Source of the DNA: Pyropia yezoensis | Taxonomy: Eukaryota; Rhodophyta; Bangiophyceae; Bangiales; Bangiaceae | Direction of reading: 5' to 3' | Length of the DNA stretch: 64,000 bases | Assembly: GCA_009829735.1 (NCBI GenBank) | Contig: CM020620.1 | Span: 26,134,951-26,198,950 of the forward strand | Shown: one piece after another, positions 1 through 11,991 of the stretch | Layout of the letters: every line of letters begins with the position of its first letter | How positions within the stretch are numbered: position 1 is the stretch's first letter | Notes under the pieces: generated by a model | Databases searched by the model: none | The model's input: only the letters and a program-made list of their open reading frames with translations | What the model was told of the DNA's origin: nothing | Translations under genes and position numbers: made by a program

Positions 1-90
1 CTCAGCAATCACTAGATATGGTACACATGAATGAACAGTATAGCAGACCCCACAACAGGTACCAGGACATGAACAAGCCGATGCACATAC
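1..90 (-). other. intron (5' part) of the Deg protease gene
   Basis: Starts with GTATGT on the minus strand right after the in-frame AAC of QTDAAIN, one codon before the expected PGNSGGP. No coding sequence matching that motif occurs between here and the window edge, so the acceptor is at or beyond position 1. Confidence 0.6.
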
Positions 91-1460
91 GTTGATCGCT
101 GCATCCGTCTGGATAAAGTTGAGCCGCTTCTCTGGGATCCCAATCTCCGCCGACGACCGGTTCAGCGACGACACAATTCCGAGCGTGACCGTGTTGTCCA
201 GCCCCACTGGGTTACCGACGGCAATGACCCAGTCGCCCACCTGCAGGTCAGACGAGACGCCCAGAGGTGCGACGGGCAGGTTCTTGCCCTTGTTGTCAAT
301 TTTCAGCACCGCAAGGTCCAGCAAGTCGTCCGTGCCCTTGACAGTGGCCGTGTAGGAGCGCCCATCGGTAAGCGTGACAGTGACCTTGTGTGCGCCTTTC
401 ACAACATGCGCGTTGGTGATAAGGAGCCCTTCGGCCGAGACAATGAAACCGCTGCCTTGGCCGCGCTGCAGCACCGGTGGCTCCCGCGCGTTCTTTCGGA
501 GCTCGTGCTCAAAGAACTTCTTGAACACTGGGTCCTCAAGAAGCGGAAGGAGGCCCTCGTTGGCCTCTACCGTATGCTCCGTGTCGATACGCACGACGGC
601 GGGACCAACCGTCTGGACGGCAGCTGTGACAAATGATGCTGAGGCGCGTGCCTTGGGCACCCGCTCCGACGGGGTCACCGCACCAGGGATGCCAACCGGC
701 TTGCGAGGCAACAGCTCCTCACCCGATGCGCCCTCTTGGCCAATGCTCACGCCAGGCTGGAGCTTCTCAAACAACTGAGGGGGGGGAGGGTGGATGCAAG
801 GGTTGGGCTCAACGAGAAAGCAAACGCCACAACAAGACAAAAAACGTAGCCACAGAATGTCAGAACTGCACACACACACACGGATTGCGTGCAAACGGAC
901 GACCGAACACAGTCATCCAGCGCGAGCGCACAGACAAGCTCGCGCAGGCATGCTCCACCGCCAATGTATGAGCTCCCGCCCCCACCGAATAGCCCCACGG
1001 TTGCCCCCCACATGAACTGAACCTCCCAACCCCACCCAATGACGTCGCGGCTCCCCCCCACTACCCACCCCAACATCGCACGCATATCGACACGTACCCC
1101 CTTGCGCTGTGCGCCCTTCACCATTACCACAGGCACCCCCAAGCCCCGCTTGGCAGCCTCTGCACCCGCCTGGGCAACCACCCCCACCCCCTCCCCCGCA
1201 GGGCTGGGAGTCCCGCCCCTATGACGAAGCGGCGACGGGAGCACCAGGCCCAGCAACAGCGCCGCCGCCGCCGCCGCCGCCGACGCCGCGCGCCCACCCT
1301 CCCGGCGCGGCTCCTCGCCGCCACCCGCCATGGCAGTGGGCGCGGTGCCCAGCCGGCGGGGCGAAACCGCCAACGCGGGCGCAGCCGGCGACGCGGCTGC
1401 CCGCCGGTCGCAGGGCATTGCCAGTGGAGGCAGCGGCAGGAAGCCCGGTGGGGTATCCAT
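91..1460 (-). CDS. HhoA/HtrA (Deg)-type serine protease, plastid-targeted, 3' part outside window
   Basis: Trypsin-like Deg protease of the cyanobacterial HhoA/HtrA type, expected to degrade damaged proteins, probably in the thylakoid lumen. Exon 2 (774 to 91) encodes a VRIDTEHT segment, GQGSGF, the catalytic His in ITNAHVV, the catalytic Asp in DLLDLAVLK, then VGDWVIAVGNPVGLDN and NFIQTDAAIN. The catalytic GNSGGP serine motif should follow directly but lies past a GT donor (gtatgt, minus strand from 90). Exon 1 is proposed from ATG 1460 (GCCATGG context) to 1098, with a gtacgt donor at 1097 and a pyrimidine-rich cctcag acceptor at 775-780; both sides are phase 0. Exon 1 gives a 121-residue leader with an RR pair and an Ala/Leu-rich hydrophobic stretch, resembling a bipartite lumen-targeting peptide. 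Exon 2 is firm. The exon 1 join is inferred from splice-site consensus and phase. Confidence 0.8.
775..1097 (-). other. probable phase-0 intron of the Deg protease gene
   Basis: 323 bp with GTACGT at the donor and a pyrimidine-rich run ending CCTCAG at the acceptor. It contains alternating CA tracts. An alternative donor (gtaatg, 1122-1127) would also be phase 0. Confidence 0.5.
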
Positions 1461-2926
1461 GGCGAGGGGGCACCCGCACCGAGGCACACGGAACGTTGAC
1501 GGGCGCAGCAAGCGCGTGGTAAGGTGGTTGTTGCCACTCGAGCGAGAGGGCACGTTGATGGGGACCCGCTGAAAAAGGCACCGCACCAAAGCCAGCAGAG
1601 GCACGTGCAGAGGGATCCACGCCAGGGACGTCGACACGCGCCAGCCAAAGGGCTACGCGTCGGAGAAGTTGCGTTCCGCCCCGTAGAGAGGCCACGCTCT
1701 CCCCACCCACCGAGGTATACGGGTCGTGAGGCGACCTGGTCGGGTGACCGTGTCATACAGCGGGGTGCGTAGCCGGGCCACCACCGCAACGGGTCGGCGA
1801 ACGTCCTTGGGACTTCCGACGGTGAGGCTCCGTGTCTCCGCCGGGTGGTCAACCAGACGATCGATCCAGAATCAGGTGTGACGCATAGGTCCACCCTTCC
1901 ACAGAAATGTAGAGGCCTTCTTGAAAGTACCGTACTAAAGTACGTGGTGTTGCACGCAATTTGATTAATTCTACTGGTAAGAATGTAGAAAAGGTGGAAT
2001 CTGGTGGCGCAGCTGTCAGTGGCGGTGGATGTGGTTGCACTAGCGACGACCGTGTAGGTACGGTAGGGGTGGCGGCGTCTGCGGAGACGATGACAGTGGT
2101 AGCAGTGATGCCGGCTCCCGGCGTCGGTGGGAGTGGGGCAGCGACGGCGAACGCGGGAGTGGTGGCTGGCGGCCTCGCAACCCCTGCAATATGCCTACAG
2201 CACTCATGCTTCAGCCTTCTGCGCTGAGTGGGACGACAGACAAGGTGGACCCGCCACTTTCCGCTCCTTGGTGCCGGTTTCCCCACGGCTATAGGCTTCC
2301 TTTACGGACTCGCGGCCCGGGGGGGTGGATGGAGGGGGCGTCGGAAAGCCGTCGGCCGCCGCCATTGGTGGTGGCGCGGGACTCAGGTGGCGGCGGCGGC
2401 GGCGGCAGAAACAAAAGGAGCGACGGCCGTCTGAGGCGCGGTGAAGGAGAGATGGCGGCGGGTGGCCTGTTGGGTTGCCCAGGCCACCGACGTCGCCCTG
2501 ACCGCTCTAGACAAGTGGTGGATCAACTCTGCCGGCCAGCGCGGCGCGAGGAGCGCCGCGCGGGGACCACCAGCCCCGTCTCTCTTCGTCGCTCTTCCCT
2601 TGGCCGGGAGAAGACCCGCTAACGCCGCGGAGGAGACCCCCTCACCTTAACGGTTGCGGTGGCGTGCGCCAATCCCGCGGCGACAGGTGTGAAAGAATAG
2701 ACTCGCTGTCTTGCTACCTATTCAATCGTGGCACCCCTCCGCTCCTGTGCCACACCTTATGTATCTCATCCCACCGATGCACGACTTGTCGTCGCCGTCA
2801 CCTGTCCAGATCCGTGCACAACGGATCACGCTGTGCTCGTGATCCCTGGATCCAACAGTTGTCTTGGATCAGTGGGAAGCGCCGGCACAGTTGCGGTGAG
2901 TGCAGTCACATATCTCACATACATCC
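1461..2926. other. no gene recognised
   Basis: 5' flank of the Deg gene and further GC-rich sequence. Reading frames on both strands are short and lack recognisable domains. It may hold the Deg promoter, but no clear core promoter element is visible. Confidence 0.5.
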
Positions 2927-5480
2927 CTACTCGTAGTCGCGTTCGTCGTCTGGGTTGTAGCCATCATCACCACCACTATCTTTGGCAGCAGGTGTCGACC
3001 CCGTTGCCGTTCCAAGAAGTGCCATCGACTTGGTGAGGTAGTCCGTCTCGTCCAGACGCACACCGTAGCGGCCTGAACGCACGGCGTACTCAAGCGGGGA
3101 GTCGCGGACAGCCTTGTTCGGAGCGTCGGCGAGTTGCCCATGTGCACGGAGAGAGGTGACTGTGGCGAAGGCGCCGCCCGTGTACATTTCACGGAGCTCT
3201 TGAACGGCGGCGCCGACCTCCTTGGGTTGCACGACGCCGTCGGCATCCAGCGTGTTGTACAAGGAGAGGTTGTCGGTGTAAACGTCCACCGGTGCGGTTG
3301 CGTACTCGTCGCCCGTGAGGATGAGGGCGTGAACAACTCCGACCTCGCGGGCGGCGCGCACCCCTTAAAGCATCGCGTAGACCTCGGCGGCAAAGGAGGA
3401 GTGGGTCACGCGACGTTGGCGATGGGACCCGTACCGTAGGAGGGAAAGCGTCGAGTCGGGGGCCAGGTGTCCTGGGGCCACGTGCGCTGAAGATGAACAT
3501 ACAGCAATGCCCGTGTGGGTGGTGGGCTCCCCAACCTTGACTCTGGACGCGTCAATAAATACTAGAAGCTTTCAAGGGCTGCGCAGAGCCTCATAGGTCA
3601 GCGGAAGAGGGCAGGCCGCCTTTATGGCAGTGAAAACTCGGTTGGCCCAGTTCAGGTCGTCAACAGTAGCACACGTGAACCTGCGCGCCAGCGTGGTGGC
3701 TGCGCAAGCCAGATAGGGCACAGTTTGGGCATCTACCCAGAGAAGAGCGCCCGCTGCTCCGCGGCAGCCCGTCAGCTCACCTGCTGTGAGGGGGGCTGTG
3801 GGGCATGCTGTAGCATTCCTGGCCCTGACTTGACGCCGACCCGGGATTGCAACCAGGGGGCACCAGGTGCCAGAACACGCCCGCTGTGTGATGCTGGTTG
3901 GCGGCCGTGGCCCGTGCGCGGCACTGGGATGCGGTGGACTACGCTACCCACACGTGAGAAAGGGACTTCTGACGGGTTTTTGCATATTTGTGAGGGACTT
4001 GATTTGAGAGAAATTGAGTGCGAGGTTAGTGAGGGAGAATAGAATTACTAGTGATAGTGGCCCCCGACCTGACGAGGTTAGACTCGGGTCGGGGCCACTC
4101 GGGGGTAGGGGGGGGGCTACTTGGCCAACGCGCCGAGGCTCCCCCAGATGCACGTTAAGAGGGACAGCGAGGCGCCCTTGGCCCGCGCCCTCAGGAAAAA
4201 AGACAACTGCACGTTTGCTTTCCTCTTCCCCGTGTGCACTACCGTGCGTATCTGTTTGCTCTGCGAGCAGGCGTGTGAAGCAACAGGCATACCACTCTCG
4301 TAGTTCTTCTTTCTGTGTTACCTGTCCCTTTCCCCCGAGGGATATTGACACGTGTCTGAGAGGATCGAGTTTTATACCACACATGCCGCACATTCTGCGC
4401 CGATGTTGATACCGTCTACAGTGGCGACGTACGAGTCCTGGTTGGCGGTGATGGTGATGCGTCCCGAAGCATCGTCCAGATGCGTGGCAATGCGGAGCCC
4501 TATGAACGTGAAGGTGCCCGACTTGGTGGGCCCGGCCACGAACGTGGCACGGAGAGCGTCGTCAAAGCGAGCGACTTAGGCATCCGTGCCGCCGTAGAGA
4601 AACTCGAGGACATGTAGAGCCACGACGAGCGTGAGCGCGTCGTCGTTGTGTCGCGTGAATTGGCCTTGATCAACTGAAGACCGGATCAGGCCAAGCGTCG
4701 TCATCATTACCAGCACGCTGTCGTACCAGCGGCGTGGAGCGTCTGTAAGACCGTAGGCGCACTTGCGCAGCGTCAAAACCGTGCCGGCGGGCACACGGGC
4801 GTGAGCAGGCGGCTGCGCGATGACTGCGGTCGGGCGGTCCAGGGGCATGCCCTGTAGAAAGGCCGTCCGACCTCCCGCCTTTCGTGGTACAAGGCCGTGA
4901 GTCGCCAGCGCGGACAGGGTGACACGCAGGGTAGACCGAGACGCCGTGGGCGACGTGCTGTCGACGCTGTCACGGTCAGGAGCATCGAAGCCGCGTACCA
5001 CCAATCGAGCTTTGCGTAGCGGTAGAGCAGTCGGTGACTCCGGTTATTTGAGCGTGAGGACCCAGCGGGTGGAGAATACGGTCTGTCCGTCGTAAGATAC
5101 CTCATTGTATACCGCGAGCGTCGTCCACGCCTCCAGCTCTCGGAGCATTGCCACGCTGAATGCCGCGCCCGCCTCGGCGAGCGGTACCTCCGAGCGCTGG
5201 CAAAACTCCTTACGTGTCGCGAAAGCCTGGTGCTTGGCGACGCCGGTGCGACGCAAGGCGGCCTGCAGAGAGGCAGGACCCGTGAAGGCGGCCATGAGCG
5301 CGTCCTCCGCCGAGCTATATTGGACCTCTCGACGACGTCTTGAGGGGGCAGAAGCCCAGTTGATGCCCCGTAGGACGGCAAACATCTGGAGAGCGCGGTC
5401 CTTCTCGGCCAGGTGCCCCATCGTCGGCAACCGGAACCACGCGCAATGCACTGTACATAATACGTTTGCCCTTGCAATGT
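2927..5480 (-). pseudogene. Ty1/Copia pol remnant (RT plus RNase H), split by a solo LTR
   Basis: Retrotransposon reverse transcriptase followed by RNase H, read on the minus strand. RT begins near 5340 and includes FSTRWVLTLK, TAFLQGMPLDRP and YGLTDAPRRWYDS. The position of the usual YVDD box reads HVLEFLYGG, so the catalytic aspartates are lost. After the solo LTR at 3809-4381 the frame continues with ALLWVDAQTVPYLAC, the RNase H Glu region SFAAEVYAM, VYTDNLSLYNTL and GQLADAPNKA. In-frame stops lie at 5044-5046, 4576-4578, 3572-3574 and 3365-3367. No integrase or gag is found upstream, so the 5' part is missing. Deleting the LTR plus one target duplication puts RT and RNase H in one frame. 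Copia assignment is firm; the element is dead. Confidence 0.85.
3809..4381 (-). mobile_element. solo LTR (573 bp) inside the Copia remnant
   Basis: On the minus strand it begins TGTGG at 4381 and ends CTACA at 3809. It is flanked by the perfect 5-bp duplication CATGC (3804-3808 and 4382-4386, plus strand). A TATAAA-like stretch lies about 6 bp inside the minus-strand start. It has no coding capacity and does not resemble the gypsy LTRs elsewhere in the window. It most likely formed by recombination between the two LTRs of an inserted element. Confidence 0.8.
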
Positions 5481-6493
5481 ACAGTCTCACATTGCGATCG
5501 TCTGCAGTTTGAGAGAGAAGCGCACACGGTGTTTGAGAGATGACCTCGTTGCAATGCAAGTCTTTCCATGCATCACGCAACTTGATCCTGTAGGTGTCTG
5601 AGACGCCGACCCCCTCGCACACACTTCGCACACAGAGTCTCTCACGAACACGCGCCGTCGAGACTTCCACAGACGCTCGTCCAGCGTGGGGCGATCTTCG
5701 CCGATCCTGGCCGCCAAATTGCAATGCAGGACCACTCGTAGATTCATCCGATCCCGCCAGACCCCACCATTTGAACGTCTTGTCGCACAGGATGGCCCAC
5801 TGCAAATCCATACTGGTGAAGCCTACCTTTCCACACCCCCTCCAGGCCATGCGATCTTACATATCCACTCGTGCCGACTGGTTGACTCTGCACAGAGCAG
5901 GCTTCGACTGCACCGCCAGCTGCAATCACCAATCATCCCATGCCCGGACAGGTCCACACCCCGAGCCTCGCCCACATGAGAAATCAAAGCACCACCCGAG
6001 AACGGCCCGTAGAGCAAGGTACGGTCGCTTCTTGGCCCAAGTCCGAAGACTATCGACTTGGTGACGTCAACTCAAAGCAGCCACCCGCACGTCGACAGGT
6101 CCCATCAACCCTTCTCACAGCGCGTCGAGCCATCCCCACCTCTCGTTTCAACACTCCTCATTGGATTATCTCGTACGACCAATCGCTGCCACCCTGGCTC
6201 TCAGCTCTGCGCCTTTTGCACGTGTTATGACGACCTTTGTCACGTGCTCGCGCCTCATCAAGTCAATTTTGAAGCGGGCTCAGGAGGAAGAATGACACGG
6301 GGACGAAGACGCTCATCATGCACACAAAGCGACGTTACGCGATATATTCACAATGACGAACATACACTACGTTACATATGATTGCGAGCAAATACAACTA
6401 AAGACATGGAAGAGTCGCAGTTGACTCCTAAGTACCGACAGCAAGACATGCGGACAAGGGAAGACAACCAGAGACACCATCAGAGCATCCAAT
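5481..6493. other. no gene recognised
   Basis: AT-richer than its neighbours. Frames are short on both strands. GTACATA and TGTACA motifs occur around 5452-5486. I see no domain, RNA or repeat boundary. Confidence 0.4.
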
Positions 6494-9068
6494 CTACAAT
6501 GCAAACACATTGGTGAAGAATCGCCTCTGATAGACGTCTTCGGCATCAACGGCGTGCGTTGATAGGAACTCAGTCAGGCCGTATCGTGCCACCCAATCGT
6601 CCCAATCGTGCTCCACACAGAGCACCTTCGAAATCGCACTCAAGTTGACGGCTTCCAGATCTGCATGGACGGAGGCCTGCTCATGAACCCAGCGCAGCCG
6701 TGTGCATACACAAGCAGCAAAGGGACAGTCAGGCGCTTGAGTGACAGGTTCAGCCTGCTCAGCGACCACAGTACGAATGACGGAGCCGCTCAAACTCGCC
6801 ATCACGGCCCGGGCCCGACCGAACCGCTCCGATCCGTCGGACATTCGATACCGCACCCAGTCATACCAAGGGCCGCTCTTAAGATCTGCTGTCGCCCATA
6901 GAGTCTGTCGACGACCATCGGGTTTACGCGACGCGTTCTCAAAAAGCTACACTCCAGACTGCAGAGTGATACAATCGTATGGACTGCATTGCAAAGCGTG
7001 ACACAGCGTTAGTAGATCGAGCTCAGGTGCGACGTCACCAGCCACACGCGGCGTGCCGCGTTTCCGCACACGCCTGCGGCAGGTACCCTCGCGCCTGGAG
7101 GTCTTCTGTTCCGCCTCCAGGGGGCAAATCAGCGCCGAGATCTACTCAGCCAATACCAGCTGGAGCGCAGCATGGCGACGCGTCTTGTTTGTCAGCTGAA
7201 AGGGCCCGCTTGATGTACTTGTGAAGCGCCTTGTTTGCCCAGGTGTTGCCATCGAACATGTTGGCGCGCAGCAGGAGCTCATCTTGAAGGTGAAATACAG
7301 TAAGATGCAACTTGCTGGTGCTGCTCTCGCCGAAGAGCTTATGGAAGTCGTTCTTTAACCAGTCAGAGAGCCGTTCACACAAGGCCTTGGCTTCGCGCCA
7401 CGTCTCAGGGACCGAGCTTAATATGTCACGGAAGAGCGCGGTCAGCTCACAGAGGGTCCACGTCAGAATACCATGGTATCGACGACCAGGAGCACAACGC
7501 CTAAAAAGCCCCGCCTCAGCAAACCGCAGGAAATGCACCGCATCGCGGTGTTCCTTCCCCTTCAGTGTGACTTGTAGATCACCGGGATTAATGAAGTATC
7601 CTGTGGAATCGGAAGGTACATGATGGGAACGACACGCGAAACGAAACCGTTAATTTGCCGGATGGATGGTCTCCGTGTCTGTCTCGTACAAGAGAAGACC
7701 TTGTCGCGCAATGGCCTTGACACAGTTGTAGACACCCTTAATCAGATCCCGACGAACGCCGAGATCCACGACCTGCCAATGCTCAACCACAAAACAATAC
7801 AAGGGAGCAAAGGATTGTTCAGAATATCACAGATACGTCAGACACATGCAACCACATTTAACGTAGCGCAGGAACATGCAACGCTCAACAAGACGAGGCA
7901 ATCAAGAAGAATGAGAAAGACACGTAGTGGGCCGAGCTGCAGTGGTGGACATATATGTAAACGATCGAAGCCGAAGACCTGGAAGAGAGGAAGGCACCAG
8001 GACCCTAAGCCTGCCCATGCTGCCAATGCTGGTACGATACAGTGAATGCTGTACTTGTAATCGCATCAATGATGACGCCTGTGCCGAGCGTTCCTCTCAA
8101 TCGAGCCCCCTTGAGCTGCTTGCCCACCATCTTCAACACGTTGCGCTTCTTGTGCGGTACACGCGAGCGGCGGCCGCAACTGCTTGAGGGAGCCATACAG
8201 GGTGCACAGCTGAAGGCCGTTCCATGCCTTTTTTACCACAGGATGTCACGATATTCCGGCTGGTCACTGATATACAGTCCGACGCGTGGAGATCCAACGC
8301 CTTGCGTCCCATCACTCATAGTTACATTGACGCCGAAGTGGCTCGCACGCATCAGATCACGAAACGCCCAGTTGAGCGTGTGCTCCAACACCTGTGCACG
8401 CGGCCTCGCGGCGTTGACTGCGAAGCACTTGTGGAAGTCGGCCCACACCTGGGGACCATACGCAACCGTGACCCAACCAGGTACACGTAACATGAAGTTT
8501 ATGATCCTCAGTCTTATAGGATAGGCCGACACGCCCGGGAAGTCGCGAAGGGCACAAATGATTGAGCGAGAAGCTTGTAAAAAGCAGTTAGTACCAACCT
8601 TGTCCCATAGTACAGTCAACTTCAACGAGATACAAAGAGACGCGATAAACAACACGCCGAGACACTACAGATTGAAGACCAAACATTACCTCCCGAGCTG
8701 GTCACAACTGTCCCATCCGAGTACAGGGCCAGCACCAGCATCAGCGCGGTGGCTCCAAGGACTTAAAAAACATCGGCTCTCTGGGCGTCGTACGCCTTCC
8801 CATCGAAGCAGTCACGCAAAACGTCATCGTTCTGCATTAGCAACAGCTGGGGACCGTCCGTCTTATGAAATTGAGGAGTGCATTCGGAGCATACACTCTC
8901 AACAAGAGGATTCGCTGCGCCCCTCGAGTCACCTTGCATCGCGTTGTTGTCGCCTGCAGTGCGCTGCTGTCCGTCGTATCGCACGCCCTCTCCGCAGCTA
9001 CACGTACCTCCACCACGCTCCGACTGTATAGCCAGAGCCGAGGCAAAGGCCTTTAAGATCTCCAGCAA
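6494..9068 (-). pseudogene. decayed transposase-like gene (tnp2/Plavaka-like), several fragments
   Basis: Minus-strand protein-like fragments in transposon order: 9068-8763 (ends DVLRDCFDGKAYDAQRADVF, then a frame slip into ALMLVLALYSDGTVVTSS and a GTAATG donor near 8690); about 8560-8005 (WADFHKCFAVNAA, GLYISDQPEYRDILW, an in-frame TAA at 8231-8233, then a CAPC segment); 7538-7146 (SDWLKNDFHKLFGESS); and 6856-6494 (CPFAACVCTRLRWVHEQ, LCVEHDWDDWVARYG). The acidic pattern, the DQPE segment followed by CxxC and the C-terminal Cys cluster recall tnp2/Plavaka-type CACTA transposases, though no single motif is decisive. The stop and frame slip argue for decay. It could instead be a degraded host gene with introns. 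Confidence 0.4.
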
Positions 9069-10627
9069 TCCAATACAGAAGATGATCGGCTGCGGGCCGA
9101 GAACGGTGGGTGCGTCCGCTTCTCTCCACCGCAGCAGCTGTAGAACGCGATTTTTTTTCCTTCTGAACGGCCTCTCTGATGGCTGTCTTGGCTTTAAACG
9201 AATCCTCGATGGGCCTCGTGGTTAAACCTGTCCCCGGATGTGTCACCTGCGAGAGCACGTGATTTCAAAGGGCGCGTCCCACCGCTGCTCGCGCCACAAC
9301 CGAGAATGCGTCCCCGGCGCCGACTCCGACGCAGACTAAGCGCTGCACTGTCCGTGGGAGGCGGACGGCACTTCCCTACGGCACGCTTGCCCATGGCGAC
9401 AGGGACCCGCGTCTCGCCGCTCCCCCAACCCGTCAACGCCCGCTTCAGCACCGGGGTACTGCTCCATCTGGCAAGACTGCTTTGTGCTTGCAGCCTCACG
9501 GGGGCCGCCAGGTGCCTATTTGTGCCCGTATCTCACGCTAAGCTCGCGATGACCGGTCTTCACTCGGTTGTCGCATATAGATCGCAACATCGAAAATGGT
9601 GTAAGGGGGGGCTTCATTTCGAATTGCATCATCCCCCCACTCGATCGGCACCTGTGGATTGGGACGTGGTCGCCGTGTCCACATGGTGCGTCTCTCCCCC
9701 TGGACTCTCATGCCCTCGCCCTGACCCACCAACCCGGTGTGCGTCGCTGTCCGTCACCGCCTCGCGGTGGCTGGTTCGCAACGGGTGCCCTCACCCGTCA
9801 CCGCGACCGTGATCGACCGCCGCCGACGGGCACCACCGTGACGGCACAGAAGCAACGCTGCGGCCAGGAGCCAGCCGTTACGGGCGATCTGATCGCAGTT
9901 CACCGGCCACTCAGCCGACTCGCGTTACAACGAACGGATCCAATCGTGAAGGTGTATGGCTACCTACAACTCTGAAAAAAAAAGCGTCGCACTACAGGAG
10001 CACACAGCCACAAGTCTCTATCAACACACCATAGCCTCGTCGTCACTTTCCGACCCATCCTCGCTCCCGCTGCCTACCTCCAGATCGCTGAACTCAAGGT
10101 CTGAGCCCATCTCGTCCGCAGCAGCTGCCGCTGTACGACAGCAGGTTTTTGTGGTGGTTATCTGGGCGTAAGCCCACACCAACGGGGTACCTTATCCTCC
10201 TGAAGGAGATGGTGGGGAACCCGAAGTATGAACCCTGGAGTCAGAACCGCCGGAACGTAGAGCTCCACGCGAAGGTGGGGAAGCGTCCGGGACGGGGAAC
10301 ACGAGGGTAACACAAGGTTGATTTTTTGTGAGGGGGAAGCAACGGGCACAGCCCCACGCACAGATATCCCTCTTCGGCCCGCCGGTCCAGGGCCCGCTGT
10401 GGGACCCCGGAGTGCGGGCCAACACTCCCTACACTAAACACCTAATCAAAACACTCAGAACCCTTCAACATATCTCTCCACGCAAAACACGCTCAGTGGT
10501 GGGATCTCACTAAATCTCGGCCAGATTGGGGCGGAAGTAGCCCGCCCTAGGTAGCTTCCCTTCACTGGCCAGAAGGCCAATTCCAATCGGGCGGGCGTAA
10601 TCGCTCTACCCGACATTATCTTATCTC
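9069..10627. other. no gene recognised
   Basis: Mixed-composition DNA with only short overlapping frames on both strands. A small CTCCT-GA-AGGAG hairpin lies near 10197-10208. 10150-10450 is GC-rich and contains further small inverted repeats. Confidence 0.4.
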
Positions 10628-10773
10628 CCCCCCATTCATGGGGGGATCCAGCGAGGATGACGTGGCGTGCCCCTCCCGAGGGAGGAGCCACCCCCTCCTG
10701 CCCCCGATTGGTCAGGGGCAGAGGTCGCCACGATCCGCCTCCCCCTGAAGGGGGATGCCCCTAGTCCGAGGGG
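10628..10773. repeat. cluster of five short hairpins
   Basis: Five perfect small palindromes within about 150 bp: CCCCCC/GGGGGG (10628-10645, loop ATTCAT), CCTCCC/GGGAGG (10672-10685, loop GA), CTGCCCC/GGGGCAG (10698-10721, 10-nt loop), TCCCCCT/AGGGGGA (10740-10755, loop GA) and CCCCT/AGGGG (10758-10773, 6-nt loop). They overlap the 3' end of the DDE transposase remnant. Confidence 0.75.
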
Positions 10774-11991
10774 TGCGGTAAACCCCCACAGTTTTGATCT
10801 TCTCTGCATGGTCCTCATCGCGCCCCCAAACCTCAGGCGTAAGCCGCTCAAACTCCCGGTTAACGAGCTGCTGCAACCGGGCCAGCGAAAAGGTCGTATT
10901 CGCGCGCCACAATGCCGTCTTCACGGTCCCCAGACTATCTCGATGGGATTCAGTTCCGGATGCGCTACCGGAGAGATCAGAATTGTGACGTCGAAGCGCC
11001 GCGCTGGATCTTGCACCAGGAATCGCGGGGCAGGGCGGTTTTTGTCAGCTTCCGCTTTCAGTTCAGCTCGTGTGCGGTCAACGCGCCAATCGGTGCCGGC
11101 CGAAGCGGCAGGAATCGCGTCGTGCGCCTCAAGCCAATCAGCCAGTTGCGCCTTCCGCAGTTTGGATGACGCAGGCCTCGTATCCTCTGTCAGGACCAGG
11201 TGATAAGGCGCCCGGTCCACGACCAAAACATCGCCCTTAATCTTTGGTAGAACTTCTGCTTCCAGCCACCGCAGCCAAACGTTTGAGTTCATCTCCCCGT
11301 GGTAGTCCCCTGTCGACTTCTGGCCGACGAATACCAACGAGGCTCCGTCAACCAATCCGGTCCTTCATGAGCCGACGTGAGCAATGATGATTCGCTTGCC
11401 TTTCCCCGACGGGACGTTCAGCCGCACCCGCAAGTTCCCGTCGTTCCACGCTCGCGTCGGAGTCATGTTTTTGTTCGCCCACGTCAGTGTAGAAGATCGT
11501 CTTTCCGCTGTCTCGATATTCTTGAATCCGCTGCAGGTACTGGTTCCGCTGGGCCACAATAGAAGCCTTCTCCCGAGCGACGTCGTAGTGGTTGGGTCCG
11601 CGGCAGAATGTAAGCCCCATATCATCCATGCATCGAAACATTGGGGTGCGGGACCACGGGTAGGTGCCGTCGGACCGCCCTGCGGCGCGCTCGGCCGTCA
11701 GATACAACAGAGTTGAGTCCAGCGTGGGCACCGAGCGGTTCTCAAACTGCTTATAACTCGCCTCGCGGACCCTCACACGCTCCGCCGCATCACGCGGTGG
11801 CTGGTCGCCTGCCTCTCTGGCTCCCCTGCCGGCCGACGCGTAGCTTGATAGCTCTCCGAGCGCACGCGCTTGACAGTCCGCTCATTTACTCCTGTAGCTA
11901 AGCTGGTGCGCTGCACAGGGTTATTCAGCGCCCTGGATCGCTCGACGTCTTGCTCACGCTCGAAGAACGCCCGAACGTTCGACACAATCAC
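10712..11991 (-). pseudogene. Tc1/mariner-related DDE transposase, frameshifted
   Basis: Cut-and-paste DNA transposase. An N-terminal helix-turn-helix-like part (VRAFFEREQ, NPVQRTSLATGV, RTVKRVRSE; about 11991-11773) is followed by the DDE_3-type catalytic core: IFYTD with TWANK in the next frame, GKRIIIAHVG, DGASLVFVGQKSTGDYHGEMN, the second Asp in VLVVDRAPYH, and HPELNPIEIVWG with the final acidic residue. The C-terminus continues TALWRANTTFSLARLQQLV to 10712. Breaks: a frame slip near 11470, an in-frame TGA around 11367, and a one-base loss near 10924 just after IEIVWG. All catalytic acidic positions are still visible. Terminal inverted repeats and a TA duplication were not found by eye. 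Confidence 0.8.

Noticed and set aside
747..1637. Longer Deg leader beginning at 1637
   Set aside because: The codon at 1637 is GTG; the first in-frame ATG with good context is 1460, and the 3' part is intron.
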